Part shown: piece after piece, positions 28,203 through 36,576 of the stretch | Position numbering within the stretch: the first letter of the stretch is position 1 | Layout of the letters: every line of letters begins with the position of its first letter | From: Plantactinospora sp. KBS50 | GTDB lineage: Bacteria; Actinomycetota; Actinomycetes; Mycobacteriales; Micromonosporaceae | Assembly: GCF_002285795.1 (NCBI RefSeq) | Contig: NZ_CP022961.1 | Location: forward strand, 5,832,001-5,896,000 | Direction of reading: 5' to 3' | DNA: 64,000 nucleotides | Made by a program: the position numbers and the translations under genes | Notes under the pieces: generated by a model | Databases searched by the model: none | The model's input: the letters and a program-made list of their open reading frames with translations, nothing else | What the model was told of the DNA's origin: nothing

Positions 28203-28670
28203 TCAGGTCCACCGGCTCGACGCCGACGGGGTGAGGAAGCCGACCTCGGTCAGGATCCGGGGCAGGTCGTCGGCGAGCCAGGACTCGGCGACCAGCCCGT
28301 CGGCGAGCCGGTGCACGTCGGTGCCGCGGACGGTGAACGCCCGGTCGGTGGGCGGCACCCCGAGCAGCGCGCCCCGGTGCGTGCCGGACGCGACGTACCG
28401 GCAGGCCACCACGTCGCCCGCGGCGATCACCGCCTCGATCTCCACGTGGTAGTCGGGAAACGCGTCCCGCCACTGCCGGACCAGCATCTTGATCGCCTCC
28501 GGCCCGCGCGGCACGGACAGCCCGGCCTTGCGCAGCACGTAGTCCGCGGCGAACAGGTCCGGTACGGCGCCCAGGTCGCCGTCGTTGACCACGGTCCGCA
28601 CGATTCGCCGGACCAGTTCCACGCCGGTCCGATTGCCGCCCACGGCGACACCAGTCGCGTCCAGGGACAC
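28203..28670 (-). CDS. SnoaL-like (NTF2-fold) protein, ester cyclase group
   Basis: Protein of 155 residues of the SnoaL/ester-cyclase superfamily: an N-terminal helix region (VELVRRIVRTVVN), LFAADYVLR, FPDYHVEIEAVIAAGDVVACRY and GTHRGALLGVPPT with a following FTVRGTDVHRLADGLVAE. Relatives include polyketide cyclases of anthracycline pathways and many stress-related proteins of unknown substrate. Start is GTG 28670 after GGAGGTGC. It sits at the left edge of the polyketide cluster, facing away from the LLM gene, so cluster membership is possible but unproven. Confidence 0.75.
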   Translation of the reverse strand: MSLDATGVAVGGNRTGVELVRRIVRTVVNDGDLGAVPDLFAADYVLRKAGLSVPRGPEAIKMLVRQWRDAFPDYHVEIEAVIAAGDVVACRYVASGTHRGALLGVPPTDRAFTVRGTDVHRLADGLVAESWLADDLPRILTEVGFLTPSASSRWT

Positions 28671-28855
28671 CGGGCACCTCCGGTTGTCTTCTCCGCCTTG
28701 TCGCAGCCAAGGTTCGCGCCCGGCACATCCTGGCGTCGTGAGTCAGCCGTCCCACCGGGGACGGGAAAAGGCGTCCGGCGTTTCCCAGCCCGCTACGGCG
28801 GAGGCGAGGCGGAGGCAATGATCGATGAACATGCCGAGACCGAGGGAGACCAACC

Positions 28856-29677
28856 ATGACCGATCGTCCGTTCCGCTTCGGCATCGTCGCCGGACACGCC
28901 CCGACCGTGGACAGCCTCACGGGCATCGCCCGGCGGGCGCAGGAGCTCGGCTACCAGACGATGGTCAGCCCCGACCCGCTGACCGAACACGACCCGATGA
29001 CGGCGCTGTCCGCGGTGGCCGCCGTGACGACCCGGCTGCACTTCGGCACGTTCGTGCTGGCCGAGTCGTTCCGGGACGCCCGGATGCTGAGCTGGCAGGC
29101 GCAGACCCTGCACGCCCTCTCCGGCGGACGGTTCGAACTGGGCCTCGGCCTGGGTCGCCCGGACAACGAGCGGCGGGCGGCCCGGCTCGGGCGGGAGTTC
29201 GGCAGCCCGGGGCGGCGGATCGCCCGGCTGACCGAGACCATCGCCGAGGTGAAGCAGCAACCGGACCGGCCGCCGCTGCTGCTGGCCTGCGGAACCGGCC
29301 CCCGGATGCTCACGCTGGCCGCCCGGGAGGCCGACATCGTGACGCTGACCTGGCGTCCGCAGACCACCGAGCCGGAGGCCGCGGAGGTGGTGGGCCGGCT
29401 GCACGCGGCCGCCGGGGACCGGCTGGACGACATCGAGCTGAACCTCAACCTGATCTCGGTCGGCGACGAGCCCGCGCCCTGGACGCAGAAGTTCATCGGG
29501 ATGAGCACCGAGGAACTGGCGCGGGCCGGCGCCGTCACGGTGCTGCCCGGCAAGCCGGCCGACTGGGCGGAGAAGCTGCTGCGCTGGCGGGACCGGTGGG
29601 GGGTGTCCTATGTGACCGTCAACGCGGGTTTCATGGAACAGTTCGCCCCGATCATCGAGCTGCTGGGCGTGCGCTGA
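28856..29677 (+). CDS. LLM-class (F420-dependent) oxidoreductase
   Basis: Luciferase-like TIM-barrel enzyme of 273 residues. Features include the N-terminal FRFGIVAGHAP, ALSAVAAVTTRLHFGTFVL, LSGGRFELGLGLGR and EADIVTLTWRPQT. It resembles the F420-type subfamily found with secondary metabolism in actinomycetes. ATG 28856 follows GAGGGAGACC. It is the first plus-strand gene of the presumed cluster, ahead of a FAD oxidase and an efflux pump, and may reduce or oxidise a polyketide intermediate. A second, distant LLM gene lies at 58115. Confidence 0.85.
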   Translation: MTDRPFRFGIVAGHAPTVDSLTGIARRAQELGYQTMVSPDPLTEHDPMTALSAVAAVTTRLHFGTFVLAESFRDARMLSWQAQTLHALSGGRFELGLGLGRPDNERRAARLGREFGSPGRRIARLTETIAEVKQQPDRPPLLLACGTGPRMLTLAAREADIVTLTWRPQTTEPEAAEVVGRLHAAAGDRLDDIELNLNLISVGDEPAPWTQKFIGMSTEELARAGAVTVLPGKPADWAEKLLRWRDRWGVSYVTVNAGFMEQFAPIIELLGVR

Positions 29678-29694
29678 GCCACCGGCACCAGCCC

Positions 29695-29714
29695 GGTCCC
29701 GGCCGGCCGGGACC
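29695..29714. terminator. 20-nt perfect palindrome after the LLM gene
   Basis: GGTCCCGGCCGGCCGGGACC lies 18 nt after the LLM stop and folds as an 8-bp stem with a 4-nt loop. Likely terminator; no T-tract. Confidence 0.6.
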
Positions 29715-29824
29715 GCCGTCCCGACCGGCCGGGGAAATCGAACCGTAGATCGAGGCAGCTCTCGCCGAACCGGGCCGCGATGACGACGCTGAGATGGTCA
29801 TCCCCGGTTCTAGGGAGCGCACCC

Positions 29825-31360
29825 ATGATCAGTCGAAGGTCCTTCGTACGGGCGGGTCTCGCCACCGCCGGCCTGGTGGCGGCCGGCACGTCCCTGACCT
29901 CCGGTCCGGCCGCCTCGGCCCGCCCCGGCGTCCGCCGGCCCACCGCCGGATGGGACCGGTTGGACCGGTGCCTCACCGGCGACCTCGTCCGGCCCGGCGA
30001 TCCCGACTACCCGCAGGCCAAGCAGCTCGACAACGGCTACTTCGACAGCGTCTCGCCGCAGGCCGTGGCGTACTGCGAAAACGAGCGCGACGTGGCCGCC
30101 TGCCTGGCCTTCGCCCAGCACCACGACGTGCCGCTGGCCATCCGCAGCGGCGGCCACTCGGCCGCCGGCTACTCGACCGGCACCGGACTGGTGCTGGACG
30201 TCTCCCGGCTGCGCCGCATCGACGTGGGCGCGGGCACCGTCACGATCGGACCGGGTACGCAGGGCGTGGACCTGCTGGACACGCTGGCCCCGCTCGGCCG
30301 GGCCGCGGTGACCGGCACCTGCCCCACCGTCTGCGCCGGCGGCTACCTCTCCGGCGGCGGCATCGGGCCGCTGGCCCGCCGCTTCGGGGTGGCCAGCGAC
30401 GGGCTGGTGGCGGCCCGGGTGGTGCTGGCCGACGGCAGCGTCCGGTCGGTCTCCGCGCGCCGCGACCCCGACCTGTTCTGGGCGTTGCGCGGTGGCGGCG
30501 GCGGCAACTTCGGGGTGGTCACCGAATACCGGATGCGGACCACCGAGACGGCCCGGATGACCAGCTTCAGCCTGCTCTGGTCCTGGGCCGACGCGGCCGA
30601 GGTGCTCGCCGCGTACCTGCGCTGGCTGCCGCGCACCCCGCAGGACGTGACGGCGAACCTCACGGTCGCCAGCCAGGGGCCGGGGACGACGCCGAGCGTC
30701 TCGGTGACCGGCGGCTGGCTCGGGCCGGACCCGACCGGCATCGAGCCGCACCTGGCCGGACTGGTCGCGGCCGTGGGGGCGGCGCCCACCGTGCGGCTGG
30801 TCCAGGACCTCACCTACCAGCAGGCGCTGATGCGCCAGTACGGGTGCAGCGACAAGACCGTGGACCAGTGCCACCGGGTCGGGTACAACCCGGAGGCCGC
30901 GCTCGCCCGGCACGGCTACGTGGTGGCCCGCGGCCGGCTGCTGGACCGTACGCCGGACACCTCGGCCATCGCCGCGGCGCTGGCCCTGTTCGACCGCGAC
31001 CCGCTGCCCGGGCAGTTCCGGATCCTCAGCCTCGGCGGGCTCGGCGGCCGGATCAACCGGCCCGGCCGGCGGGACACCGCCTACGTGCACCGCTCCAGCG
31101 ACCACTACCTCACCTTCACCTCGGGGGTGCCCGGCTTCACCCCGACCCCGCAGCAGCGGGCCGCGGTCGGCTCGTGGACCGGCGACGGGTTCGCCATCGC
31201 CCGCCGGCACGGCACCGAGGGCCAGGTGAACTTCATCGACCCGATGCTGCCGGACTGGCGCCGCGCCTACTACGCGGAGAACTACGACCGGCTGGTCGGC
31301 ATCAAGCGCCGCTACGACCCGCACCGGTTCTTCCGGTTCGCCCAGGCCATCGGGTCCTGA
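29825..31360 (+). CDS. Tat-exported FAD-dependent oxidase, berberine-bridge/AknOx type
   Basis: Protein of 511 residues with a Tat signal (SRRSFVRAG, hydrophobic stretch, cleavage near ASA). The FAD-binding PCMH domain shows both covalent attachment sites: His in IRSGGHSAAGYS and Cys in VTGTCPTVCAGGY, indicating bicovalent flavin. The BBE C-terminal motif is NYDRLVGIKRRYDPHRFF. Relatives oxidise sugars or polyketide glycosides (aclacinomycin oxidoreductase) outside the cytoplasm. No glycosyltransferase is seen in the window, so the substrate may be the aglycone or an unseen sugar. The efflux pump gene starts 4 nt after the stop. Confidence 0.9.
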   Translation: MISRRSFVRAGLATAGLVAAGTSLTSGPAASARPGVRRPTAGWDRLDRCLTGDLVRPGDPDYPQAKQLDNGYFDSVSPQAVAYCENERDVAACLAFAQHHDVPLAIRSGGHSAAGYSTGTGLVLDVSRLRRIDVGAGTVTIGPGTQGVDLLDTLAPLGRAAVTGTCPTVCAGGYLSGGGIGPLARRFGVASDGLVAARVVLADGSVRSVSARRDPDLFWALRGGGGGNFGVVTEYRMRTTETARMTSFSLLWSWADAAEVLAAYLRWLPRTPQDVTANLTVASQGPGTTPSVSVTGGWLGPDPTGIEPHLAGLVAAVGAAPTVRLVQDLTYQQALMRQYGCSDKTVDQCHRVGYNPEAALARHGYVVARGRLLDRTPDTSAIAAALALFDRDPLPGQFRILSLGGLGGRINRPGRRDTAYVHRSSDHYLTFTSGVPGFTPTPQQRAAVGSWTGDGFAIARRHGTEGQVNFIDPMLPDWRRAYYAENYDRLVGIKRRYDPHRFFRFAQAIGS

Positions 31361-31364
31361 TCGG

Positions 31365-33002
31365 ATGGCCGCCACAACGGACGGGACGACCGCGACGGTG
31401 GCGCCCGAGCGGCGCCGGATCACGGTCGTCTTCACGGCGCTGGCCATGGCGATGTTCCTCGCCTCGCTCGACCAGACGATCGTGGCCACGGCGCTGCCGG
31501 AGATCGCCGGAGATGTGGGCGGCCTCGACCAGCTCTCCTGGATCATCATCGTCTACCACCTGGCGTCCGCGGCCAGCACACCGTTGTGGGGGCGGATCAG
31601 CGACCTGTACGGCCGCAAGCGGCTGCTGGTGGCCGCCGTGACGGTCTTTCTGGCCGGCTCGGCGCTGTGCGGCCTGGCGCAGAACCTGATCGAGCTGGTG
31701 GCGTTCCGCGCCGTGCAGGGGCTGGGCGCGGGCGGGATGATGACGCTGTCCATGGCGGTCATCGCCGACCTGGTGGCGGCCCGCGAACGCGGCCGCTACC
31801 AGGGCTACCTGCAACTGGTGTTCGCGCTGGCCGGCGTGGTCGGCCCGGTGCTGGGCGGGCTGATCGTCGACGGCGCGTCCTGGCGCTGGGTGTTCTACGT
31901 CAACCTGCCGGTCGGCGCGCTGGCGCTCGGGGTCATCGTGGCCCGCCTCCGGCTCCCGGCGGCCCGCGCGCGGCGCTCGGTGGACTATCCGGGCGCGGCG
32001 CTGCTCGTGGGCAGCGTGCTCTGCCTGCTGCTGGTGGTGGAGTGGGCCGGCCGGCAGTACGCCTGGGGTTCGGCGCCGGTGCTGCTGCCGGCCGTCGCCG
32101 GTCTGCTGATGCTGCTCGCGTTCGTGCTCTGGGAACGCCGGGCGGCCGAGCCGATCCTGCCGCCGCGGTTGTTCCGCAGCCGGGTCTTCCTGGTGGTCAC
32201 CGCGACGCTGTTCCTGGTGACCGGCGTGATGTTCGCGGTGGTCATCTTCGTGCCGCTGTTCCTCCAGGTGGCGGCCGGCGCCAGCGCCACCCGGTCCGGC
32301 CTGCTGCTGTTGCCGATGACCGTCGGGATCACGGTGTCCACCATGACCTCCGGGCGGCTGATCGCCCGCACCGGCCGGTACCGGCACTTCCCGATCATCG
32401 GCCTGGCGATCGTCACGGTGAGCGTGTTCCTGCTGGCCCGGGTGACGCCCGCGACGTCGCTGCCGGTCGTGATGGCCGTGATGGCGCTGTTCGGCACCGG
32501 GTTCGGGCTGATCACCCAGGTCCTGGTGCTGGCACTGCAGAACGGCGCCGACCGCCGGGACATCGGGGTGGCCACGGCGTCGGCGAACTTCTTCCGGTCG
32601 CTCGGCGGCTCGGTCGGGGCCGCGGTGTTCGGCGCGCTGTTCGCCGCGGTGCTGAGCGGCCGGCTGGCCCGGACCCTGCCGGCCGGCGCGGGAGTCGACG
32701 CCCGCCAGGTCCAGGCCGGTCCGGAGCGGTTGCGCGAGCTTCCCGAGGCGGTGCAGGCGGCGGTGGCGGCCGGGGTGGCGCACGCCGTGGATGCCGTCTT
32801 CCTGCTGGCCACCCCGGTCGCGGCGGTCGCCCTGCTGGTGGTGCTCTTCCTGCGCGAGCGGCCACTGCGCGGCCCCGGAGCCCCGCCGGATCAGGCGCGC
32901 GGCCCCGGAGCCCCGCCGGATCAGCCGCGCGGCCCCGCAACCCAGCCGGATCAGCCGCGCGGCCCCGCAACCCCGCCGCATCGGCCGCGCGGCCCGCGGT
33001 GA
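31365..33002 (+). CDS. MFS drug efflux transporter, DHA2 (14-TM) family
   Basis: Drug:H+ antiporter of 545 residues with about 14 helices. Family motifs are LDQTIVATALPEIAGD (motif D1), GRISDLYGRKRLL (motif A) and GVVGPVLGGLIVDGASWRWVFYVN (motif C). Together with the exported oxidase gene upstream it could form an export-then-oxidise unit. The C-terminal ~44 residues are a hydrophilic tail of 10-residue repeats (RGPGAPPDQ type) encoded by a 30-bp tandem repeat. Likely provides export of, or resistance to, the cluster product. Confidence 0.93.
   Translation: MAATTDGTTATVAPERRRITVVFTALAMAMFLASLDQTIVATALPEIAGDVGGLDQLSWIIIVYHLASAASTPLWGRISDLYGRKRLLVAAVTVFLAGSALCGLAQNLIELVAFRAVQGLGAGGMMTLSMAVIADLVAARERGRYQGYLQLVFALAGVVGPVLGGLIVDGASWRWVFYVNLPVGALALGVIVARLRLPAARARRSVDYPGAALLVGSVLCLLLVVEWAGRQYAWGSAPVLLPAVAGLLMLLAFVLWERRAAEPILPPRLFRSRVFLVVTATLFLVTGVMFAVVIFVPLFLQVAAGASATRSGLLLLPMTVGITVSTMTSGRLIARTGRYRHFPIIGLAIVTVSVFLLARVTPATSLPVVMAVMALFGTGFGLITQVLVLALQNGADRRDIGVATASANFFRSLGGSVGAAVFGALFAAVLSGRLARTLPAGAGVDARQVQAGPERLRELPEAVQAAVAAGVAHAVDAVFLLATPVAAVALLVVLFLRERPLRGPGAPPDQARGPGAPPDQPRGPATQPDQPRGPATPPHRPRGPR
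32871..32990 (+). repeat. 30-bp tandem repeat inside the MFS gene, 4 copies
   Basis: In-frame 30-bp units at 32871, 32901, 32931 and 32961 encode RGP(G/A)xxPDQ decapeptides at the transporter's C-terminus. The first two are nearly identical. Copy number may vary between strains. Confidence 0.92.
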
Positions 33003-33010
33003 CCGGGCCG

Positions 33011-33056
33011 CACGGCGGCGCGGCCGGACCCGCCGAGCGGATCCGGCCGCGCCGTG
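33011..33056. terminator. Bidirectional hairpin between MFS and P450 genes
   Basis: GGCGCGGCCGGA (33017-33028) pairs exactly with 33042-33053 around a 13-nt loop, and flanking CACGG/CCGTG extend the stem with a bulge. It lies between two converging genes. Confidence 0.75.
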
Positions 33057-33069
33057 GCGGTCCGCGCCG

Positions 33070-34269
33070 CTACCACCGCACGGGCAGCTCGTACAGGCCG
33101 TAGACGAACATGTCGTCGCGGTAGCGCAGCTCGTCGACGGGGCGCACCGGGCGCAGGTCCGGCCACTGCCCGAACAGCTCCCGCAGCACCACCTTGAGTT
33201 CCACCCGGGCCAGGCTCATCCCGACGCACTGGTGCACCCCGTACCCGAAGGTCAGGTGCGGCACCCGGGGCTGTTCGGTGTCCATCCGGTGCGGGCACTG
33301 GTAGATCGACTCGTCGCGGTTGCCGGAGGCCAGCAGGCAGGTCACCCACTCCCCCGCGGCGATCCGCACGCCGCCCACCTCGACGTCCTCGGTGGCCCGG
33401 CGGACCACGCCGTACTGGATGATCGAGTGCATCCGGAGCAGCTCCTCGACCAGCCGTTCGGCGCCGGCCGTGGTGCGCAGCCGGCCGATCAGCGCATCGT
33501 CGCCCATCAGGTGCGCCACCCCGATACCGATGGTGCTGGCCGTCGTCTCGTGCCCGGCCAGCAACAGCAGCATGCCCATGCCCACCATGTACTCCGGGTC
33601 GACCGGCTCGCCGTCCACGGTGGACTGCCCCATCCGGCTGAGCAGGTCGTCGCCCGGCCGGCGCAGCTTCTCGGCCACGATGTGCCGCAGGTACTCGGTG
33701 AGCGCGATGGTCGCCTCGTCCACCTCGTCCGGCGTGCTCGCCACCGAGCTGCGGATGTGCGTCTGCCGCTGGAAGAACTCGTGGTCGTCCACCGGGACAC
33801 CGAGCAGTTCGCAGATGATCCGGGACGGCACCGGGAAGGCCAGCGCGCTCAACAGGTCCACCGGTGGTCCCTGCTCGCGCATCCGCGCCAGGTACTCCCG
33901 GGTGATCTGCTCGATCCGCGGTTCCAGGGCGCGGGCCTTGCCCGGCGTCAGGTCGCGCAGGATCAGCCGTCGCCACTTGGTGTGCTCCGGCGGGTCCATC
34001 GCGACCAGGGACCGGGGCATCATCACCGGCTTGCGGCCGATGGCCAGCGACGGCGGCCGGTTGCCGGCCCGGTCGATGCTGAACCGGTTGTCCGCCAGCA
34101 GCGTCCGGATGTGCTCGTACCGGGTCACCAGCCAGCCCTCGACCCCGTTGGGCCAGATGAACCGGCTGATCGGCGCCTCCGCCCGCAACACGGCGTACTC
34201 GTCTGGCAGGTCGAACGGGTGCGGACGCTGTCGGGGCAGCGTCGGAAGCGACGCGCTTGGTGCTGCCAC
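33070..34269 (-). CDS. Cytochrome P450
   Basis: Soluble class I bacterial P450 of 399 residues. I-helix AGHETT (238-243, with the Thr pair for oxygen activation), ExxR at 276-279 (ELLR), PERF-equivalent around HRMD, and heme loop FGYGVHQCVG with Cys348 are present. It has the look of CYP105/107-type tailoring oxidases. Start GTG 34269 lies about 7 nt after GTGAGG. No ferredoxin gene is adjacent. It is divergent from the O-methyltransferase gene, and likely hydroxylates or couples the polyketide. Confidence 0.93.
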   Translation of the reverse strand: MAAPSASLPTLPRQRPHPFDLPDEYAVLRAEAPISRFIWPNGVEGWLVTRYEHIRTLLADNRFSIDRAGNRPPSLAIGRKPVMMPRSLVAMDPPEHTKWRRLILRDLTPGKARALEPRIEQITREYLARMREQGPPVDLLSALAFPVPSRIICELLGVPVDDHEFFQRQTHIRSSVASTPDEVDEATIALTEYLRHIVAEKLRRPGDDLLSRMGQSTVDGEPVDPEYMVGMGMLLLLAGHETTASTIGIGVAHLMGDDALIGRLRTTAGAERLVEELLRMHSIIQYGVVRRATEDVEVGGVRIAAGEWVTCLLASGNRDESIYQCPHRMDTEQPRVPHLTFGYGVHQCVGMSLARVELKVVLRELFGQWPDLRPVRPVDELRYRDDMFVYGLYELPVRW

Positions 34270-34598
34270 GGGTGACCTCACTTCCCGGCTTGGTGAAACG
34301 GGTTGGTGAAAGGGCTCGGTGACGCGGTTTCGCCGGCCGGTCGCCGGACCGGCCCCGCACCGACCACGGTGGCAGAGACCCGTCCCGGCGTCGTCTGTGT
34401 CGCATCCACGCCGCCGGGGACAATCGGGCCGCCTCACCGGGACCGGGTCGGCGACCGCGGGGGCCGGATCCGTCCCGGCCGGCGGGCGCCAGATTCCCGG
34501 CCGGGAAGGACTCCCGGCCGACGACCTGGGACGTCCCGGGCCAGATGCTGAAGTGGCAGCACCGACCGATTGCCGGGTGAGAGAAAGAAGGGCAGAAC
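34270..34598. promoter_or_regulatory. Divergent promoter region, P450 / O-methyltransferase
   Basis: 329 nt with no gene. It contains two clean palindromes, TTCCCGGCCGGGAA (34494-34507) and GGGACGTCCC (34528-34537), which could be operators or part of transcript hairpins. A purine-rich GAGAGAAAGAAGGGC near 34577-34591 provides the ribosome site for the methyltransferase GTG at 34599. Confidence 0.45.
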
Positions 34599-35630
34599 GT
34601 GGGCGAGAACCACGCGCCGGGGGCCGAGGATGCCTTCGCGCTCTCCCAACTGATGTTCCCGACCACCGCCATGTGCATCTCGGTTGCCGCCCGGCACGGG
34701 CTGGCCGACGTACTGGCCGACCGGGCGCTGCCGGTGGACGAACTCGCCTCGCTGACCGGCACCGACCCGACACAGCTCGGCAAGGTGCTCCGGCTGCTGG
34801 CCGAGGACGGCGTATTCCGGGAGGTCCGCGCCGACGTCTTCGAGAACTCGCCGCTGTCACACCTGCTGCGCTCGGGGTACCCGCGATCGCAGCACTTCAT
34901 GGCCCGCCTGGTCGGCTCGGGCTGGCTCTGGGACGCCTGGGGCCGGCTGGCCGAGGGTCTGGCCACCGGGCGGCCCGGCTTCGAGATCGCCTACGACACC
35001 TCGCTGTGGCGCTATCTCAGCCGGCACCCGGAGGAGGGGCAGGTCTTCAACGGCGCGATGAACGACTTCTCCGAGGCGCTCAGCGACCTGGTCGCCGCCG
35101 CCTACCCGGAGTTCGGCGAGAGCGAGATCATCGCCGACCTGGGCGGCGGCACCGGCACGTACCTGGGTGCCGTGCTGACCCTGTACCCGGGGATCCGCCG
35201 GGGCATCCTGGTCGACCTGGAGCCGGTCATCGAGCAGGCCCGCGCCCGCGCGGACCTGCGACCGCTGCTCGACCAGCAGCGGTTGCAGCTGACCAGCGGC
35301 GACTTCTTCGAAAACGTACCGGCCGACGTGGACACGTACGTGGTCAAGCAGGTCATGCACAGCTGGGACGACCTGCACGTGGCCCGGCTGCTGCGCCGGT
35401 GCCGCATCGTCTCCCCGCGGGCCCGGTTCGTGGCCGCCGAGTTCGTCCGGGACGCCAAGTCCGCCCGGTTCGTCAAGAACTTCGACCTGGTGATGAGCGT
35501 GACCATGAACGGCAACATCCGGTCCGAGGCGCAGTACGCCGCGCTGTTCCGCTCGGCCGGCTACGAGCTGACCCGGGTGGTGCCCACGGACACCGCCTTC
35601 AGCCTGCTCGAAGCGCGCCCGCTGGCCTGA
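34599..35630 (+). CDS. Polyketide O-methyltransferase, DnrK/TcmO family
   Basis: SAM-dependent O-methyltransferase of 343 residues. It has an N-terminal dimerisation/winged-helix domain (MCISVAARHGLADVLAD, LLAEDGVFRE) and the catalytic domain: IADLGGGTGTYL (motif I), DLEPVIEQAR, and the catalytic His region VVKQVMHSWDD. This is the small-molecule O-methyltransferase family that acts on hydroxylated aromatic polyketides. The PLP-enzyme gene begins 2 nt after its stop codon, so the two are coupled. Confidence 0.92.
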   Translation: MGENHAPGAEDAFALSQLMFPTTAMCISVAARHGLADVLADRALPVDELASLTGTDPTQLGKVLRLLAEDGVFREVRADVFENSPLSHLLRSGYPRSQHFMARLVGSGWLWDAWGRLAEGLATGRPGFEIAYDTSLWRYLSRHPEEGQVFNGAMNDFSEALSDLVAAAYPEFGESEIIADLGGGTGTYLGAVLTLYPGIRRGILVDLEPVIEQARARADLRPLLDQQRLQLTSGDFFENVPADVDTYVVKQVMHSWDDLHVARLLRRCRIVSPRARFVAAEFVRDAKSARFVKNFDLVMSVTMNGNIRSEAQYAALFRSAGYELTRVVPTDTAFSLLEARPLA

Positions 35631-35631
35631 C

Positions 35632-36486
35632 GTGGACGCATCCGGCGTGGTTCTCGTCTGGCGGGCCGCCAGCGGGTGGTGGCGGGCCGGACCGGCGCCG
35701 GTCCGGCTGCTGGTGGCCGACTCCTGGCTGCTGCAACAGGGCCGGGTCCGCGGCCTGGACCTGCACCGGCAGCGGTTCCGCGCCGCCTGCGAACGGGCGG
35801 CCGGCGTACCGCCCGAGGCGGTGGACCGGTTCTGGGCCTGCCTGGTCGACCGGCTTCCGCGTACCGGCGACTGGTTTCCGCGGGCCGAGCTGGTGGCCGC
35901 CGCGGCCCGGCGGGGCAACGGCCGGCGGTTGCAGCTACGGCTGCGGATACGACCCGCCCCGGTCCGCGGGGACGCCGTGCGGGTCTGGACGCCCGCGCCG
36001 CAGGACCCGCGGCTCAGCCCCCGGATCAAGGGCCCCGACCTGGACCTGCTGGCCGACCTGCGGGCCCGCGCGGTCGCCGCCGGCGCCGACGAGGTGCTGC
36101 TGCGCACCCGCTTCGGGTACGCCCTGGAGGGCGCCACCGCCAGCATGCTGTGGTGGGAGGGCGGCACCCTCTGCCTGCCCGACCCCGCCCTGCGGCTGCT
36201 GCCCGGGGTGACGGCCGCCCTGCTCGGCCAGGCCGCCGCGGACCGGGACATCCCGGTCCGCCGGGTCCGCCGGCGGCTCGCCGCGCTGGCCGGCCGCGAG
36301 GTGTGGTTCGTCAACGCCCTGCACGGAATCCGGCCGGTGGTCGCCTGGGTCGGCAGCGACCTCCGGCCCGGTCCCGCGGTCCACGCCGCGCAGTGGCGGG
36401 ACTGGTGGGACGACCGCGCCGAACCGCTGCCCGGTTCGCCGGCCACCGCGCTCCCGCCGGCAGGGGTGGACGTCCCGGCCCGGTGA
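35632..36486 (+). CDS. pabC: Class IV PLP enzyme, aminodeoxychorismate lyase-like
   Basis: Fold-type IV PLP enzyme of 284 residues. Candidate Schiff-base Lys133 lies in RIKGPDLDLLADLR; the cofactor-binding ALEGATASMLWW and the C-terminal FVNALHGIRPVVAWVG resemble PabC. Known family activities are conversion of 4-amino-4-deoxychorismate to p-aminobenzoate and pyruvate, or transamination of branched or D-amino acids. The lyase role is favoured because a fused ADC synthase gene lies in the same cluster (44130-46313). Start GTG 35632 immediately follows the methyltransferase stop, which argues for a dedicated secondary-metabolism copy. Confidence 0.82.
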   Translation: MDASGVVLVWRAASGWWRAGPAPVRLLVADSWLLQQGRVRGLDLHRQRFRAACERAAGVPPEAVDRFWACLVDRLPRTGDWFPRAELVAAAARRGNGRRLQLRLRIRPAPVRGDAVRVWTPAPQDPRLSPRIKGPDLDLLADLRARAVAAGADEVLLRTRFGYALEGATASMLWWEGGTLCLPDPALRLLPGVTAALLGQAAADRDIPVRRVRRRLAALAGREVWFVNALHGIRPVVAWVGSDLRPGPAVHAAQWRDWWDDRAEPLPGSPATALPPAGVDVPAR

Positions 36487-36576
36487 GACTCCGGACTCCT
36501 GCCAGTGGGATATCGAGCCGACAAGATCTCGTCAGCGGCTGTTCGGCCGCATCGGGACGATCGTGGAGGGCAACCG

